A stretch of DNA of 64,000 nt, taken from positions 496,001 to 560,000 of the forward strand of contig JADKKI010000002.1 in assembly GCA_016720595.1 (NCBI GenBank), given 5' to 3'. Below the pieces are notes generated by a model that made no database searches, was not told the origin of the DNA, and saw only the letters and a list, made by a program, of their open reading frames with translations. The translations under genes were made by a program, and so were the position numbers. Shown here piece by piece: positions 47,135 through 56,311 of the stretch (the first letter of the stretch is position 1; each line of letters starts with the position of its first letter). Source of the DNA: Myxococcales bacterium. Its GTDB lineage: Bacteria > Myxococcota_A > Polyangia > Haliangiales > Haliangiaceae.

Positions 47135-48522
47135 GCAACGTCCTGCTCGTCGATGACGAGCCTGGCGTGCTGTTCACGCTCACCGAAGTCCTGACCGAGC
47201 GAGGCCACCGCGTGATCACCGCGCGCTCGGGCGCCGAAGCGCTGACCAAGATCGACGACGCGGACGCGGTGCTCACCGATCTCTCGATGCCCGGCATGGA
47301 TGGGCTCGAGCTGATGGGGCAGATCGTCCAGCGCGATGCCACCCTCCCGGTGGTGCTGCTCACCGCCCACGGCAGCGAGCGCGTCGCCGTCGCCGCGATG
47401 AAGCAAGGCGCCTATCACTACCTCGCCAAGCCGTTCGACATCGACGAGGTCGCGGTCGTGCTCGAGCGCGCGCTCGAAGCGCGGCGCCTGCGGATCGACA
47501 ACCGGCGGATGTCCGCCGAGCAGACCCTCGGCCGCCGGATCATCGGGGCGAGCCGGCCGATGCGTCGCCTGCTCGAGGCCACCAGCCGGATCGCCACGCG
47601 CGACGTCACCGTGCTCGTGCGCGGCGAGACCGGCACCGGCAAGGAGTTCGTGGCCGAGCTGCTCCACGCGCAGTCGCTGCGCGCGAAGCAGCCGCTCGTG
47701 CGGTTCAACTGCGCCGCCCTGCCCGCCGAGCTCGCAGATGCCGAGCTGTTCGGGCACGTCAAGGGCGCCTTCACCGGCGCCACGGCGAACCGCCAGGGCT
47801 ACTTCGCGCAGGCCGATGGCGGCACCCTGATCCTCGACGAGATCGGCGAGCTCCCTCTCGCCGTCCAGGCCAAGCTCCTCCGCGTGCTCCAGGAGGGCGA
47901 GATCCAGCCCGTCGGCTCCGGGCGGATCGAGAAGGTCAACGTCCGCGTCGTCGCGTCGACCAACCGCGACCTCGCCGCCGAGGCCAAGACCGGCGTGTTC
48001 CGCGAGGATCTCTACTACCGGCTCGCGGTGGTCGAGCTGATCGTCCCGCCGCTCCGCGATCGCAAGGACGACATCCCAGCCCTCTCCGCCGAGTTCGCGC
48101 GCCGGTACGGCGAGCGGTTCGGCCTCGGCAAGGTCAGCCTCGAGCCGGCGCTCGTCGATGCGCTCTCGAAGGAGGACTGGCCCGGGAACGTGCGCCAGCT
48201 CGAGAACACGATCGCGCGCCTCGCCGCGCTGTCGAGCGGTGGCGTGATCGGCCTCGCGGACTACGAGGCCGCCTCCGGCACCAGCCCGGCCACCTCGCAG
48301 GACTCGCTCCCCGTCTCCGACACCGATGACTCGTCGCCCGCCCCCGACGCGCGCAACGGCCCGTCGCTCAAGGAGCAGGTCGAGGCGTTCGAGCGCGGCC
48401 TCGTGGGGCGCGCCCTCGAATCCACCGGCGGCAATCAATCCGAAGCCGCGCGCCGCCTCGGCGTCAGCCGCGTCACGCTGATCGACAAGATGAAGAAGTA
48501 CAACCTGAACCAGAAGCGTTAG
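47131..48522 (+). CDS. NtrC-family sigma54-dependent response regulator
   Basis: 463 residues from a GTG overlapping the kinase stop. The receiver domain (1-120) has the acid pocket DDE at 8-10, phospho-acceptor Asp50 in VLTDLSMPGMDG, Thr in LLTAHG, and Lys100 in LAKPF. The AAA+ domain has Walker A GETGTGKE 165-172, GAFTGA 212-217, Walker B LILDEIGEL, and the C-terminal Fis-type helix-turn-helix AARRLGVSRVTLIDKMKKYN. All functional residues are present. Regulated targets cannot be deduced; the divergent efflux operon or the downstream lipoproteins are candidates. Confidence 0.95.
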   Translation: MSNVLLVDDEPGVLFTLTEVLTERGHRVITARSGAEALTKIDDADAVLTDLSMPGMDGLELMGQIVQRDATLPVVLLTAHGSERVAVAAMKQGAYHYLAKPFDIDEVAVVLERALEARRLRIDNRRMSAEQTLGRRIIGASRPMRRLLEATSRIATRDVTVLVRGETGTGKEFVAELLHAQSLRAKQPLVRFNCAALPAELADAELFGHVKGAFTGATANRQGYFAQADGGTLILDEIGELPLAVQAKLLRVLQEGEIQPVGSGRIEKVNVRVVASTNRDLAAEAKTGVFREDLYYRLAVVELIVPPLRDRKDDIPALSAEFARRYGERFGLGKVSLEPALVDALSKEDWPGNVRQLENTIARLAALSSGGVIGLADYEAASGTSPATSQDSLPVSDTDDSSPAPDARNGPSLKEQVEAFERGLVGRALESTGGNQSEAARRLGVSRVTLIDKMKKYNLNQKR

Positions 48523-48531
48523 CCTTCACGG

Positions 48532-49320
48532 GTGAAGTCGCTCTGGTTCGCGCTGGCCACCGTCGTCGGTGCCTGTGGGCATCCCGCTCCGGTCGGCGTG
48601 CCCACCAACGTCGCGACCACAGGCCCGGCCATTCACCTCGAGCGTGGTGAGCCGCTCGGCTGGATCGCGATCGGCACGCTCCCGGCGAATGACAGCTCGT
48701 GGATCCCCGTCTCGGCCGACCTCGGCGTCATCACGATCACGGATGACCCGCTCCCTCCTCGCGTCACCGTGATCGGAGCGCGTGGCGGCGCGGAGCAGCT
48801 CACGGTCGGCGCCTCGGTGCCGCTCAAGTACGGTTGCGACGACAACCAGCTCGGCGTGCATCCGCTCACCGGCGTTCGCCTGCCGCCCGGCCCCGCATGG
48901 ATCCTGCCCACGCCGATGCCACCCGCGTGGCGGCCCACTGCGCTCCCCGTGCGCTCCACCCACGGAGATCCCACGCTGCGCGCGCACATCGCCGGGTCGC
49001 TGGTGTTCGAGATGCGTCGCCACGGCAGCTCGCACGCGAACCTCGTGATCACCCACGATGGGCGCAAGGCGTTCGAAGCCACCTACGAACGCTCCGAGAT
49101 GGACGGGGCAGATACCACCGGCCCGATCGATCTCACCGAGACCGTGCCCGGCATCCCCGAGCCGATCGCTGCGTGGTCGCTGTCGCCCGCGGGGCCGTTC
49201 CTCGTCGTGATGCTTCACCCCGGCTACGAAGGCGTGACCCTGCAGCCGATGCTGGTCGAGGACAATTCGGCGCGCGTGCTCGAGGACATGGCGGTCTATC
49301 TGTACTCGTGCGCGTTCTAA
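48532..49320 (+). CDS. lipoprotein of unknown function
   Basis: 262 residues from a GTG at 48532, 9 bases after the response-regulator stop. Signal peptide with lipobox VVGAC and a His/Pro-rich start (GHPAPVGVPTNV). The body is a single beta-rich domain of moderate hydrophobicity with two Cys (GCDDNQ and the C-terminal YLYSCAF) that could pair. No catalytic motif or known family is evident. Position suggests it could belong to the two-component operon, for example as a sensed or regulated envelope factor. Confidence 0.7.
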   Translation: MKSLWFALATVVGACGHPAPVGVPTNVATTGPAIHLERGEPLGWIAIGTLPANDSSWIPVSADLGVITITDDPLPPRVTVIGARGGAEQLTVGASVPLKYGCDDNQLGVHPLTGVRLPPGPAWILPTPMPPAWRPTALPVRSTHGDPTLRAHIAGSLVFEMRRHGSSHANLVITHDGRKAFEATYERSEMDGADTTGPIDLTETVPGIPEPIAAWSLSPAGPFLVVMLHPGYEGVTLQPMLVEDNSARVLEDMAVYLYSCAF

Positions 49321-49407
49321 GGCCGCGGATTTCTGAGCCTCGGCGCGTCCAACCCCGCGGAACTCGTCGCGCTCACACCTGGCGCGCGCATTGCGAGAGG
49401 ATGGGCC

Positions 49408-50106
49408 ATGCGTAGCCTCCTCGCCCTGGTCCTCCTCGCCGCGGTCGCGCCCGCCTGCCTGTACGAGCACGGCAGTGGCGGCGGCGGCAACTGCGTCCAG
49501 ACCGAGGGCATGCCGACCCCGCCGCCCGGCGGCAAGGGAGCACCGGCACTCGCGCCCGCGCCGCTGCGCAATCCCGCGGACCTCACGTGTACCTCGTTCG
49601 GCACGGGCTGCGATCCCGCGTGCGGCCCCTGCCCCGCGTTCGACGCCACCGCGCCGCTACCCTCGTGGGGCGTGTGCGGCAGCACGTGCGATCAGCTCGG
49701 GCCCACCGAGTGTGCGAACGATCCGATGTGCCGCACCGTCAAGGATGCGGACTGCTCGCTCGGCGGGAACACCTGCATCACCGACTTCCTCGGCTGCTTC
49801 CCCCTCGATACCGCCGAGGACAAGAGCATCGACTGCTTCGCCGCCGACGCGTGGAACTGCTCGCGCAGCCACCAGTGCGAGGCGCACCACAGCCAGACGC
49901 AGTGCCCCGTGGTCGACGCCAGCGGCGAGTGCGCGCGCCCGTTCGCCACGTGCACGCCCGCCGGCATCACGCCGGGTGCCTGCACCGGTCCGATCACCTG
50001 CGGCACGCCGCCCCCGGCGTGCCCGAGCGGCACGACGCCCGGCATCGGAGGCGGCTGCTTCACCGGTGCATGCATCGTGAGCTCGACCTGCCCCGGCCAG
50101 CTCTGA
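49408..50106 (+). CDS. Cys-rich secreted lipoprotein
   Basis: 232 residues, signal peptide MRSLLALVLLAAVAPACLYE with lipobox APAC, then a Gly-rich linker and a Cys-rich domain with more than 20 cysteines in closely spaced pairs (GTGCDPACGPCPAFD, CGSTCDQLGPTECANDPMC, ACTGPITCGTPPPAC). The number and spacing suggest an extracellular disulfide-stabilised protein, a type common in Myxococcota and similar to the gene at 55312 and the pseudogene at 58486. Its ribosome-binding site (GAGAGGA) is clear. No enzymatic motif. Confidence 0.78.
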   Translation: MRSLLALVLLAAVAPACLYEHGSGGGGNCVQTEGMPTPPPGGKGAPALAPAPLRNPADLTCTSFGTGCDPACGPCPAFDATAPLPSWGVCGSTCDQLGPTECANDPMCRTVKDADCSLGGNTCITDFLGCFPLDTAEDKSIDCFAADAWNCSRSHQCEAHHSQTQCPVVDASGECARPFATCTPAGITPGACTGPITCGTPPPACPSGTTPGIGGGCFTGACIVSSTCPGQL

Positions 50107-50112
50107 TCTGCG

Positions 50113-52029
50113 CTACGCGGCGAGCTTGCCCATCCCCTCGTACTCGACGCGCGCCGCCTTCTCGAGCAACACCGACGTGATCGCCTCGTCCCGATCCGCC
50201 GCGAGGAACGCCGCCCGCAGCGCCGCGTTCTTGATGTAGCCGCCGCTCATCGCGAACCGCCGCGCGAGCCCGGCGAAGTCGATGTCCTTCGCGATCGGCG
50301 CGCCCGCCGGCAGCACGGCACGCCACAGCTGCGCGCGCTCGTCCGCATCGGGCAGCTCGAACCGCAGGTGCAGCGACAGCCGCCGCTGGAACGCCGGATC
50401 CATGTTGCTCTCGTGGTTGCTCGTCAGCAGGCAGATGCCGGTGAACGACTCGAGCCGCTGCAACAGATAGTTGGTCTCGAGGTTGGCGTACCGATCGTTG
50501 CTCGACTTGACCTCCGTGCGCTTGCCGAACAGCGAGTCCGCCTCGTCGAACAGCAGGATCGCGTGGCCCGCCTCGGCTGCATCGAACAGCGCCGCCAGGT
50601 TCTTCTCGGTCTCGCCGATGTACTTCGACGCGATCTTCGCCATGTCCACCTGGTACAGCTCGAGACCGAGCTCCTTCGCGATCAGGCCCGCCACCATGGT
50701 CTTGCCGGTGCCCGGCGGCCCCGAGAACAGCGCGCTCACGCCGAGCCCCTTGCCGACCTTCGCGCCGAAGCCCCACTGCTCGTAGACCTTGTGGCGCCCG
50801 CGCACCCGCGCCATCAGCTCGATGATCGCCTCGGTCTGATCGGTCGGCAGCACGATGTCGTCCCAGGTCTGCGTGACACTGATGCGCCGCGCATAGTTCC
50901 CCAGCTTGTCGTCGAGCACCGCGCGGATGCCGGCGAAGATGTCCTGGGCGTCCATCGCGCGGCCCGCGGCCCGCGCCTTCGCCGCCTCCGCCGCCTTCAC
51001 GATCAACGCCGGCGCGAGCGGATACTGGTTCGCGAGCCGATCGGCATCCTCGGGCGTCCCGCACCCGAGCGCGTCCAGCCACAGCTTGGCCCGCTGCGCG
51101 TGCGTGGGCTGCCCCATCTCGATCACGATCACCGGCCGGTCCCACTTCACCGCCGGCCGCTGCACGCCGCAGGTCACGAGGATGGTGCCCTCGATCAGCG
51201 GCGCGAAGTCGTTCGCCACGATCGCGAGCCGCTCGCCCTTCTCGTCCGCCAGCGCGTCGAGGTTGCAGAGCAGCGGAACCTTTCCGGTGAGGCGGCATTC
51301 GAGGGCGAGTTCATGGAGCAGGCGAACAAACCGATCGAACGAGAGATCCTCCATCGCCAAAGCCAGGACATCTCGTCCCTGTGCTCGGCCGAGCGCCTCG
51401 AGAATCGACCGACGCCCGGATCCGCGGGCGCCTTGAAGGATCAGGATGTTCCCCTCCTGCTTGAGGGCGTCGCCGATCGCCATCGTCGTGTCTCGCGAGG
51501 CTGCTAGCTGATCTTGGCCGAGCCCTGTTGGAGTCCGCCACGGCCCAACCGACGGGGAGTCATCTCCCAGGAGGAGACGCATCACGCGTGGGCACACGCG
51601 GAGGAGAGGAGCGGACGGATCACCGAGCCCCTTGATAATCGACAGCCGGCTGAGCGTTCCCAGCGAACTGGCCTCCTGGTATCGCGCTCGACTCGGCTGG
51701 TCTCCGTACACGAACGCTTCCACAGCCGAGGCTCGGGACGCCGGGTCGATCTCGCCAAGCCGGTTGGCGACATCCGGGCGCACCTCCGCGACCGCAACGG
51801 TGAGAAGCACGGCCATCTCCGTATCCGTGAGTCCGAGGCGCGCGAGCCGTGCCATTGCCGAGCTCGTTCTCACCTCGATGTGAAAGCGCTCGCGCAACAA
51901 CGACGCGTTGACGACCGCATCGGCGAGCGCGGCGGTGTCGCCTCGTACCCGGGCAGCTCGAACATCAAGCTGAGCGACGATCCAGGGGACTGCAAGCGCG
52001 AGGATGGTGGAGTCTGCGGTGGGGGCCAT
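50113..52029 (-). CDS. AAA+ ATPase resembling those of contractile injection systems
   Basis: 638 residues from ATG 52029 after a strong ribosome-binding site (GGGAGGGG). The N-terminal about 150 residues are helical (winged-helix-like; [20 protein letters not shown]). An inactive-looking ATPase-like middle domain has [11 protein letters not shown] at about 200. The C-terminal AAA+ domain is intact: Walker [11 protein letters not shown], pore motif KYIGETEKN, Walker [13 protein letters not shown] and arginine finger FQRRLSLH. This two-ATPase layout and the phrase [10 protein letters not shown]...KVYEQWGF closely recall the ATPase of extracellular contractile injection systems (Afp15 type). 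No sheath, tube or baseplate gene is in the window. It is last in a five-gene leftward run. Confidence 0.88.
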   Translation of the reverse strand: MAPTADSTILALAVPWIVAQLDVRAARVRGDTAALADAVVNASLLRERFHIEVRTSSAMARLARLGLTDTEMAVLLTVAVAEVRPDVANRLGEIDPASRASAVEAFVYGDQPSRARYQEASSLGTLSRLSIIKGLGDPSAPLLRVCPRVMRLLLGDDSPSVGPWRTPTGLGQDQLAASRDTTMAIGDALKQEGNILILQGARGSGRRSILEALGRAQGRDVLALAMEDLSFDRFVRLLHELALECRLTGKVPLLCNLDALADEKGERLAIVANDFAPLIEGTILVTCGVQRPAVKWDRPVIVIEMGQPTHAQRAKLWLDALGCGTPEDADRLANQYPLAPALIVKAAEAAKARAAGRAMDAQDIFAGIRAVLDDKLGNYARRISVTQTWDDIVLPTDQTEAIIELMARVRGRHKVYEQWGFGAKVGKGLGVSALFSGPPGTGKTMVAGLIAKELGLELYQVDMAKIASKYIGETEKNLAALFDAAEAGHAILLFDEADSLFGKRTEVKSSNDRYANLETNYLLQRLESFTGICLLTSNHESNMDPAFQRRLSLHLRFELPDADERAQLWRAVLPAGAPIAKDIDFAGLARRFAMSGGYIKNAALRAAFLAADRDEAITSVLLEKAARVEYEGMGKLAA

Positions 52030-52097
52030 CCCCTCCCTATCGACCGCCCCGCGCCTCGGTTGCTAGTGCCGCAACCGTTTGAACTCACTTGTCTTTC

Positions 52098-52466
52098 CTA
52101 ATTCAGGTTTCGCGCGATCGCATCGGCCGCAACCGTTGCCATCTCGCTGAGGCATCCAGTGTAGGCGGCTCCCACCGGGCATCGGCGCCGGTCCAATGGG
52201 ACAGGCGCATCAACACAAAGATTGATCTCCTCGTAGCTGTGGCTGGCCACCGGTTCGAGAAACCTCAAGATCGCTCGCTCGCTCGTAGACGGACTTGCGA
52301 GATCGGCGGCGTCTTGACGCACGCCGATCTCCACGAGGCTACAAAGGACCCGGTACTTCGCATCGCGTGCCGCGAGCCGCGCAACCTGAAAGCGTGACAG
52401 CGCGAGGACAACGCCGAGGATGACCAGACCACCGGTCAGGATGATGACGAAGATTCGCTGCCTCAT
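52098..52466 (-). CDS. small single-pass membrane protein
   Basis: 122 residues from ATG 52466, overlapping the upstream stop by 4 bases (ATGA). One N-terminal helix ([20 protein letters not shown]) and a short extracytoplasmic domain with four Cys ([34 protein letters not shown]) that could form two disulfides. The translational overlap ties it to the preceding repeat protein. Not recognised. Confidence 0.7.
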   Translation of the reverse strand: MRQRIFVIILTGGLVILGVVLALSRFQVARLAARDAKYRVLCSLVEIGVRQDAADLASPSTSERAILRFLEPVASHSYEEINLCVDAPVPLDRRRCPVGAAYTGCLSEMATVAADAIARNLN

Positions 52467-52966
52467 GGGCTCCTCAGGAAGATGTCTGCTGGGTCGCCTG
52501 GATTGACATTGACGACGGGTGAAGCGGCCGGCGGCTTCGCTGGAGCCACTGGAGCCACTGGAGCCACTGGAGCCACTGGAGCCACTGGAGCCACTGGAGC
52601 CACTGGAGCCACTGGAGCCACTGGAGCCACTGGAGCCACTGGAGGCTTTCCGCCGGGGGCCTGCGAGATGTCCCAGATACCATCGCCGTCGGTGTCGAAC
52701 CACGTTGCCTGGCCAGGATCCGTGACGGTTGGTGGCGGGCCGCCCCACACGGCCTCATGGCGAGCGATCGCGGTCTTGATGAATTCGGGAGGGACAACTC
52801 CGCCAAGCGTCGGCGACTTCGTGAGCTTGTCCGCCGGACCGAAGGCTCGTCGGTCCTCCTCCAGACCGAGCGCCCCTGGAGGTCCGTGTGTCGGATCGTA
52901 CTCCCCATCATGGAATTGGTAGCGAAGCTCCAGCCGACCGCCCGAGACGAGCCAGACCACACGCAT
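52463..52966 (-). CDS. unknown protein with a VAP tandem-repeat tail; may be the frameshifted C-terminus of the previous gene
   Basis: 167 residues from ATG 52966. The first about 100 residues are a compact domain ([20 protein letters not shown]) ending in a calcium-like loop DTDGDGIWD; then 11 copies of Pro-Val-Ala encoded by a 9-bp DNA repeat, then a short tail. The reading frame is open and coding-like upstream of the ATG ([20 protein letters not shown]), right back into the end of the 53016-53828 gene. That suggests one longer protein split by a +1 shift near the TGA at 53016-53018, so the start given here may be artificial. Base composition looks lower in G+C than neighbours. Confidence 0.6.
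   Translation of the reverse strand: MRVVWLVSGGRLELRYQFHDGEYDPTHGPPGALGLEEDRRAFGPADKLTKSPTLGGVVPPEFIKTAIARHEAVWGGPPPTVTDPGQATWFDTDGDGIWDISQAPGGKPPVAPVAPVAPVAPVAPVAPVAPVAPVAPVAPVAPAKPPAASPVVNVNPGDPADIFLRSP
52542..52640. repeat. 11 tandem copies of a 9-bp unit (GGAGCCACT)
   Basis: Eleven perfect copies run from 52542 to 52640. On the reverse strand they encode (Pro-Val-Ala)11 in the gene at 52463-52966; being a multiple of three, copy-number change would lengthen or shorten the protein without altering the frame. Perfect identity indicates recent expansion. Confidence 0.95.
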
Positions 52967-53015
52967 ATCCCGTACGACCTGTTGCCGGAGATGGGCGTGG
53001 TCAGGCGATCCGACG

Positions 53016-53828
53016 TCACGCCAGGCGAGTGCGCTGCCGGATCTCCGTGACGCCGCTCGACTCGAAGCGACTGAGCTTCGCGCTCAGCACGGTGGTGAAC
53101 ATCTCGATCGTCTGTTTGGCAGCATCAAGACTGTCGGTGACGGCGATCATCTCGAGGTCGTTGAGCGTCGCCGGAAGGCCTTCTCGCACCGCCTGAAAGC
53201 CGATGCCTGCATCGGACTGGAGCTTGGTCAAGTACGAGACGTTCGCCGCCTTTCCCGCCGGCTCGGACTTCATCGCCGAGGCTGTGGCCTTTGCGGCACG
53301 ATCCACGGCGAACTTCACGACGCCCTTGATCTCATCCGGCCCCGCGAGCTTGAGGGCTTCGCGGCTCAGCTGCGCCCGAAGGGGTACCTCCTCGAACCTC
53401 AAAGCCAACCGCGCGCCCATCTGATCTATCTGCGATAGCGCATCGGTCTTCAGCGCTGTGAGGCCGCTCCTGAAAGAACTCGCGAGGTGAAAGGTGACGA
53501 CATCAAGTATCAAGAGCACCAACCACGACGCGTCCTCCTCCTTCTTGAGCAGCTGATCGACCCTCAAGTTCGCGATTGCGTGCTTGTAGTTGTTCTCGGC
53601 CGACGTCATCCGACTGAAGAACAGCTGCGACAACCGCCCGCGTTGCTGGTCGTTCAGAATGCATCCGCCGCCCGATTTCCCCTCGCAGATGCCGCCCTGG
53701 TCGACATACGTATTCCCGCTCGGCCCCTGGCTCACTGGCGGTTGGTGCGCGCCGACCGCGGACGCCACGTCGGGGCCGCGGGCAAACGATTCGGGTGAGA
53801 GTCGCGCTTCGGTCTTCGGTTCGCTCAT
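53016..53828 (-). CDS. unknown helical protein of the AAA+ operon
   Basis: 270 residues from ATG 53828, with a good ribosome-binding site (AAGGAG). The N-terminal about 60 residues are disordered, with a Cys pair (GGICEGKSGGGCILN). The rest is helical (RLSQLFFSRMTSAENNYKHA, LSQIDQMGARLALRFEEVPL), with one hydrophobic segment (SWLVLLILDVVTFHLASS) near residue 105 that could be a membrane helix, and Lys-rich coiled regions. It ends ...VTEIRQRTRLA at a TGA, beyond which a +1 frame continues coding-like into the next gene. No family recognised. Confidence 0.68.
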   Translation of the reverse strand: MSEPKTEARLSPESFARGPDVASAVGAHQPPVSQGPSGNTYVDQGGICEGKSGGGCILNDQQRGRLSQLFFSRMTSAENNYKHAIANLRVDQLLKKEEDASWLVLLILDVVTFHLASSFRSGLTALKTDALSQIDQMGARLALRFEEVPLRAQLSREALKLAGPDEIKGVVKFAVDRAAKATASAMKSEPAGKAANVSYLTKLQSDAGIGFQAVREGLPATLNDLEMIAVTDSLDAAKQTIEMFTTVLSAKLSRFESSGVTEIRQRTRLA

Positions 53829-53859
53829 CGGTGGCTCCTTGTGTGTGGTCTGGCTGGGA

Positions 53860-54258
53860 TCAGCGGGCTCTCGCGAGCGCTTCGCGGCGGCGCGCGTCTG
53901 CGAGAAAGGTGAGCAGCCGGCCGCGGCGCTCGATCGTCAGCCGCGCGAACTTGTGCGCCAGCTCGTCGCCCGGGCGCATGGCCGTGAGCCGGCCGTGGAT
54001 CGCGCGGCACTCGAGCACCGACATCGCCGCGAACATCGCGCCGAGCTCGTGCTCCTTGCGCGTGAAGCCGGCCGAGGCCAGCTCGCCGGGCGCGAGCGGC
54101 GCATCGAGGATGGCGATCAGCCGCGCATCGGTGGTGTCGGGCCGCTGCGCCGAGGGCGGGCGGATCGCGATGGTCGGGGCCGAGGGTTCGCGACCGGCGA
54201 GCCGCTGCGTCTGGAGCGCGGGGAACAGGATGGAGGAGGACGTGGAGGTAGTTGCCAT
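53860..54258 (-). CDS. unknown small helical protein, first gene of the AAA+ operon
   Basis: 132 residues from ATG 54258 (a GTG 9 bases upstream is in frame). The N-terminal about 45 residues are Pro/Ser/Ala-rich; the rest is helical and charged (FTRKEHELGAMFAAMSVLEC, LTIERRGRLLTFLADARRRE). No signal peptide or catalytic motif. It precedes the 53016-53828 gene by 31 bases in the same direction, so the five genes down to 50113 may form one transcript. Confidence 0.62.
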   Translation of the reverse strand: MATTSTSSSILFPALQTQRLAGREPSAPTIAIRPPSAQRPDTTDARLIAILDAPLAPGELASAGFTRKEHELGAMFAAMSVLECRAIHGRLTAMRPGDELAHKFARLTIERRGRLLTFLADARRREALARAR

Positions 54259-54349
54259 GATGGGCACGCCTATCGGCCAGGCCGCTCGCCGGTTGCGTGG
54301 TTGCCCGAATCCCTTGCGGTGCGGGCAGTTACGCTGCTACACGCGAGGC

Positions 54350-55312
54350 ATGGAGCGCATCGTCCACGTCTGCAACGGCGACAGCACCGCCGACACGCTC
54401 TCCCTCGCGGACCTGCCCGGAGAGATCCGGGTGTTCGCCGATGCGCTGGACCAGGGTCCCGTGCTGCCGGTCAGCGATGCCGAGCACTACAAGCTGCGCG
54501 GGGAGTACTGGGCGTCGCGCGGCATGGCCGACGATGGCCGGCTCGCGGCCTGGGATCGCGGCGTGGACGAGGCCGCCGCCGCCGAGGAAGTGATCCTGTG
54601 GTTCGAGCACGATCTGTTCGATCAGCTCGGGCTCGTGCGGCTGCTCGCGCGGCTCTCGCGCAAGGGCCTGCCGCAGACGCTGACGATCGTCTCGATCGAT
54701 CGGCACCCCGAGATCCCGAACTTCCTCGGGTTCGGCCAGCTCAAGCCCGAGCAGCTCGCCGAGCTGTGGCCGCGCCGCGCGCCGCTCTCGCGCGATGCGC
54801 TCGATGAAGCCATCTCGGCCTGGATCGGCGTCACCGCGGCGGATCCGCGGAGCCTGCCGTTCCTCGTGCGCCGGGTGAAGGCGCTGCCGTTCCTCGCGGG
54901 CGCGCTCGAGCGTCACCTCGAGGAGTATCCGGATCCCACGAGCGGGATGTCTCGCACCGAGCGTCAGGTGCTCGCGGCGATCGCGCGCAACGAGGGCAGC
55001 GCCGCGGCGCTGATCCAGCAGTCGCATGCCTCGGACCCGCGCTATCCGATCACCGACATGCACCTGTTCGCGGTGCTCCAAACGCTCGGCGCTTGCGCCT
55101 TCATCGAGGGTGCACCGACGGGCACGATGAGCCCCGCGGCACTGCGCGCCGCCACCCCGACGATCACGGCGCTCGGCCGTCAGGCGCTCGCCGGCGCGAT
55201 CGATCGCGTGCACGAGGTCGGCATCGACACCTGGCGTGGTGGCGTGCACCTCACCGGCAAGGGTCCGGTCTGGCGCTGGGACAGCCGCGAGCGCAAGCTG
55301 ATCGAGCGGTGA
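54350..55312 (+). CDS. DUF1835-type protein
   Basis: 320 residues from ATG 54350. It opens with RIVHVCNGDSTADTLSLADL and continues with VFADALDQGPVLPVSD, EVILWFEHDLFDQLGLVRLL and TIVSIDRHPEIPNFLGFGQL, the pattern of DUF1835 proteins, whose biochemical role is unknown. The C-terminal half is helical with a winged-helix-like region (RTERQVLAAIARNEGSAAAL). No signal peptide; cytoplasmic. Its stop shares one base with the start of the Cys-rich lipoprotein gene (TGATG). Confidence 0.85.
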   Translation: MERIVHVCNGDSTADTLSLADLPGEIRVFADALDQGPVLPVSDAEHYKLRGEYWASRGMADDGRLAAWDRGVDEAAAAEEVILWFEHDLFDQLGLVRLLARLSRKGLPQTLTIVSIDRHPEIPNFLGFGQLKPEQLAELWPRRAPLSRDALDEAISAWIGVTAADPRSLPFLVRRVKALPFLAGALERHLEEYPDPTSGMSRTERQVLAAIARNEGSAAALIQQSHASDPRYPITDMHLFAVLQTLGACAFIEGAPTGTMSPAALRAATPTITALGRQALAGAIDRVHEVGIDTWRGGVHLTGKGPVWRWDSRERKLIER

Positions 55313-56307
55313 TGCGTCGCGCTGGCTTGCTGCTCCTGGTGGTCGCCGCGTGTGGCGACAACCTGCCAGGGATCGAGCTTTCCGAGCTCGAGGCCTCGCG
55401 ACGCGCGGCCGAGTGCGAGCGGTATGTGCGCTGCGGCCTGTTCGGCGCAGAAGACGTCTGCACGGCACTGTTCCGCGAGACCTACGACCCGGCGCTCACC
55501 GCGATGGTGGATGCCGGCAAGCTCAGCTACGACCCGATCGCCGCCGCCGCTTGTAACGAGGCGCTCGCGGCGCGGAGCTGTGACACCACAGCGGCTGACG
55601 CCCGCGCGCTCCCCGCGGTCTGCAGCCGCGTGCTGATCGGAACGATCGCGGCCGGCGCGACCTGCGCTGACGATCGCGAGTGCGGCACCGGCCGTTGCGA
55701 TGCGCCTCGCTGCATTCTCAACGCGTGTTGCACCGGTGGCTGCGCCGCGTACGTAGCTCCCGCGAAGATCGACGAGGCGTGCGTTCCGGACACGGGCTGC
55801 ATCGAAGGTGGGTTCTGCGGCGCAGACATGCACTGCCATGCGCTAGGCGCGATGAGCGCTGCGTGCGATCAGGATCTCCACTGCGCCGTGGGGCTCGCGT
55901 GCATCGGCGCCACCGAGCTTCAGGCCGGGGCGTGTCGGCCGCTCCCCAAGCTCGGTGAGCCCTGCCCGTACCTGCGGTGCGCGGAGATCGGAGCGCGGTG
56001 TGATGGCGTGACCTGCGTGCCCGTGGGGATCACCGGGGCCCCGTGCGCCAACGACACCGAGTGCTCCGAGTTCCACCGTTGCGAGCCCACGACCCAGCGC
56101 TGCGTCGATCTCCCGACACTCGGCCAGCCCTGCTACGGCCGCTGTGCGGGTGAGGCGTGGTGCGATACCTCGACGAGTAACGTCGGCACCTGCCGGACGC
56201 CACAGCCGAACGCTGTGCCGTGTACGGCCTCTGATCAATGCGCCTCGCAGTACTGCGAGGAGGGCCCGATCTTCGACGCGTGCGCCGAACCCGCGCTCTG
56301 CTTCTGA
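55312..56307 (+). CDS. Cys-rich lipoprotein with dickkopf-like repeats
   Basis: 331 residues, signal peptide with lipobox VVAAC. About 35 Cys in repeated motifs such as GATCADDRECGTGRCDAPRC, GAPCANDTECSEFHRCEPTT, and GCIEGGFCGADMHCHALGA, a style widespread in Myxococcota secreted lipoproteins, possibly adhesive or protective. The N-terminal about 100 residues form a separate helical domain (LEASRRAAECERYVRCGLFG). It is translationally coupled to the DUF1835 gene upstream, although no functional link is evident. Confidence 0.85.
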   Translation: MRRAGLLLLVVAACGDNLPGIELSELEASRRAAECERYVRCGLFGAEDVCTALFRETYDPALTAMVDAGKLSYDPIAAAACNEALAARSCDTTAADARALPAVCSRVLIGTIAAGATCADDRECGTGRCDAPRCILNACCTGGCAAYVAPAKIDEACVPDTGCIEGGFCGADMHCHALGAMSAACDQDLHCAVGLACIGATELQAGACRPLPKLGEPCPYLRCAEIGARCDGVTCVPVGITGAPCANDTECSEFHRCEPTTQRCVDLPTLGQPCYGRCAGEAWCDTSTSNVGTCRTPQPNAVPCTASDQCASQYCEEGPIFDACAEPALCF

Positions 56308-56311
56308 GGGC

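Noticed and set aside
49380..49395. TGG-C-GCG-N4-TTGC resembling a sigma54 -24/-12 promoter before the Cys-rich lipoprotein gene.
   Set aside because: The predicted transcript would start only about two bases before the ATG and lose the visible ribosome-binding site, so it is probably a chance match.
52482..52922. Collagen-like (Gly-Ala-Thr) repeat frame on the plus strand.
   Set aside because: It is the antisense reading of the 9-bp repeat. The reverse strand has the better coding content (DTDGDGIWD, helical domain) and ribosome-binding context.
50113..54258. Interpretation of this region as a full contractile injection system.
   Set aside because: Only the ATPase matches; no sheath, tube, spike or baseplate-like protein is encoded in the window.
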